Assembly: GCA_937915915.1 (NCBI GenBank) | Contig: CALGGN010000034.1 | Location: 1-13,734, forward strand | DNA: 13,734 nt | Origin: an uncultured Selenomonas sp. | GTDB taxonomy: Bacteria; Bacillota; Negativicutes; Selenomonadales; Selenomonadaceae | Direction: 5' to 3' | In this document: one piece after another, positions 13,711 to 13,734 of the stretch | How the letters are laid out: every line of letters begins with the position of its first letter | Numbering within the stretch: position 1 is the stretch's first letter | Program-made: the position numbers and the translations under genes | Notes under the pieces: generated by a model | Told to the model about the DNA's origin: nothing | The model's input: the letters and a program-made list of their open reading frames with translations, nothing else | The model's database searches: none

Positions 13711-13734
13711 GGTGAAGATATAACCCTCGTCCGC
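13507..13734 (-). pseudogene. N-terminal fragment of a membrane-anchored protein resembling LytR-CpsA-Psr (LCP) proteins, broken at both ends
   Basis: Minus-strand frame from the window edge. A charged tail (SRKGYKKHRKRRRHHHKFKH) is followed by a signal-anchor helix (VLIIAASILLALMIAFAGTFLIL) and a short extracellular start (REIGRRSMHDYNGFEVSTPA). This basic tail, TM helix, then a G-x2-x-M-x2-Y-x-x-x-E/N-V-x-TP pattern resembles the beginning of LCP-family proteins, which attach polymers to peptidoglycan. Too little remains to be certain. The coding sense stops at about 13507, where lctP begins on the other strand. The minus frame then stays open only as lctP antisense. No start codon is visible before the window edge. 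Confidence 0.45.

Overview
The window looks like core chromosome from a moderately GC-rich Firmicute, most likely a Negativicute of the Selenomonas/Veillonella type. That placement is inferred from gene content and protein flavour, not from a search. Almost everything is housekeeping or metabolic. No phage, insertion sequence, CRISPR array or defence system is visible.

Layout. (1) Positions 1-4149, minus strand: a compact run of murI (cell-wall glutamate racemase), a hotdog acyl-CoA thioesterase, a single-pass membrane protein of unknown function, a CofE-like (F420 ligase fold) protein, rph (RNase PH) and rdgB (XTP/dITP pyrophosphatase). rph and rdgB overlap by ATGA. (2) Positions 4209-4491, plus strand: a good sigma-A-type promoter, back to back with the murI promoter, drives tandem tRNA-Ser(UGA) and tRNA-Ser(GCU) genes one base apart, closed by a strong hairpin/T-tract terminator. 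(3) Positions 4732-5778: a monocistronic class II fructose-bisphosphate aldolase with its own extended -10 promoter and terminator. (4) Positions 5797-8794, minus strand: comEA-comEC, the periplasmic DNA receptor and inner-membrane DNA channel of natural transformation. (5) Positions 9070-11027, minus strand: two UspA-type proteins followed by a protein with a degenerate GGDEF domain. A 23-bp perfect inverted repeat lies just downstream. (6) Positions 11131-13503, plus strand: an ACT-containing threonine ammonia-lyase followed by an L-lactate permease.

Both ends of the window look chimeric. At the left, RdgB runs without a stop into residues that resemble the C-terminus of a hydantoinase/oxoprolinase. 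At the right, the lactate permease loses its family sequence at about 13503. From there the opposite strand encodes what looks like the N-terminus of a LytR-CpsA-Psr type cell-wall protein. Assembly or amplification artefacts at contig ends are the simplest explanation; genuine rearrangement is the alternative.

I did not find a convincing new multi-gene system. The least explained items are the degenerate GGDEF protein in its Usp operon, the long inverted repeat at 8987-9052, the unknown membrane protein at 2262-2801, and the CofE-like gene with no F420 pathway in view.
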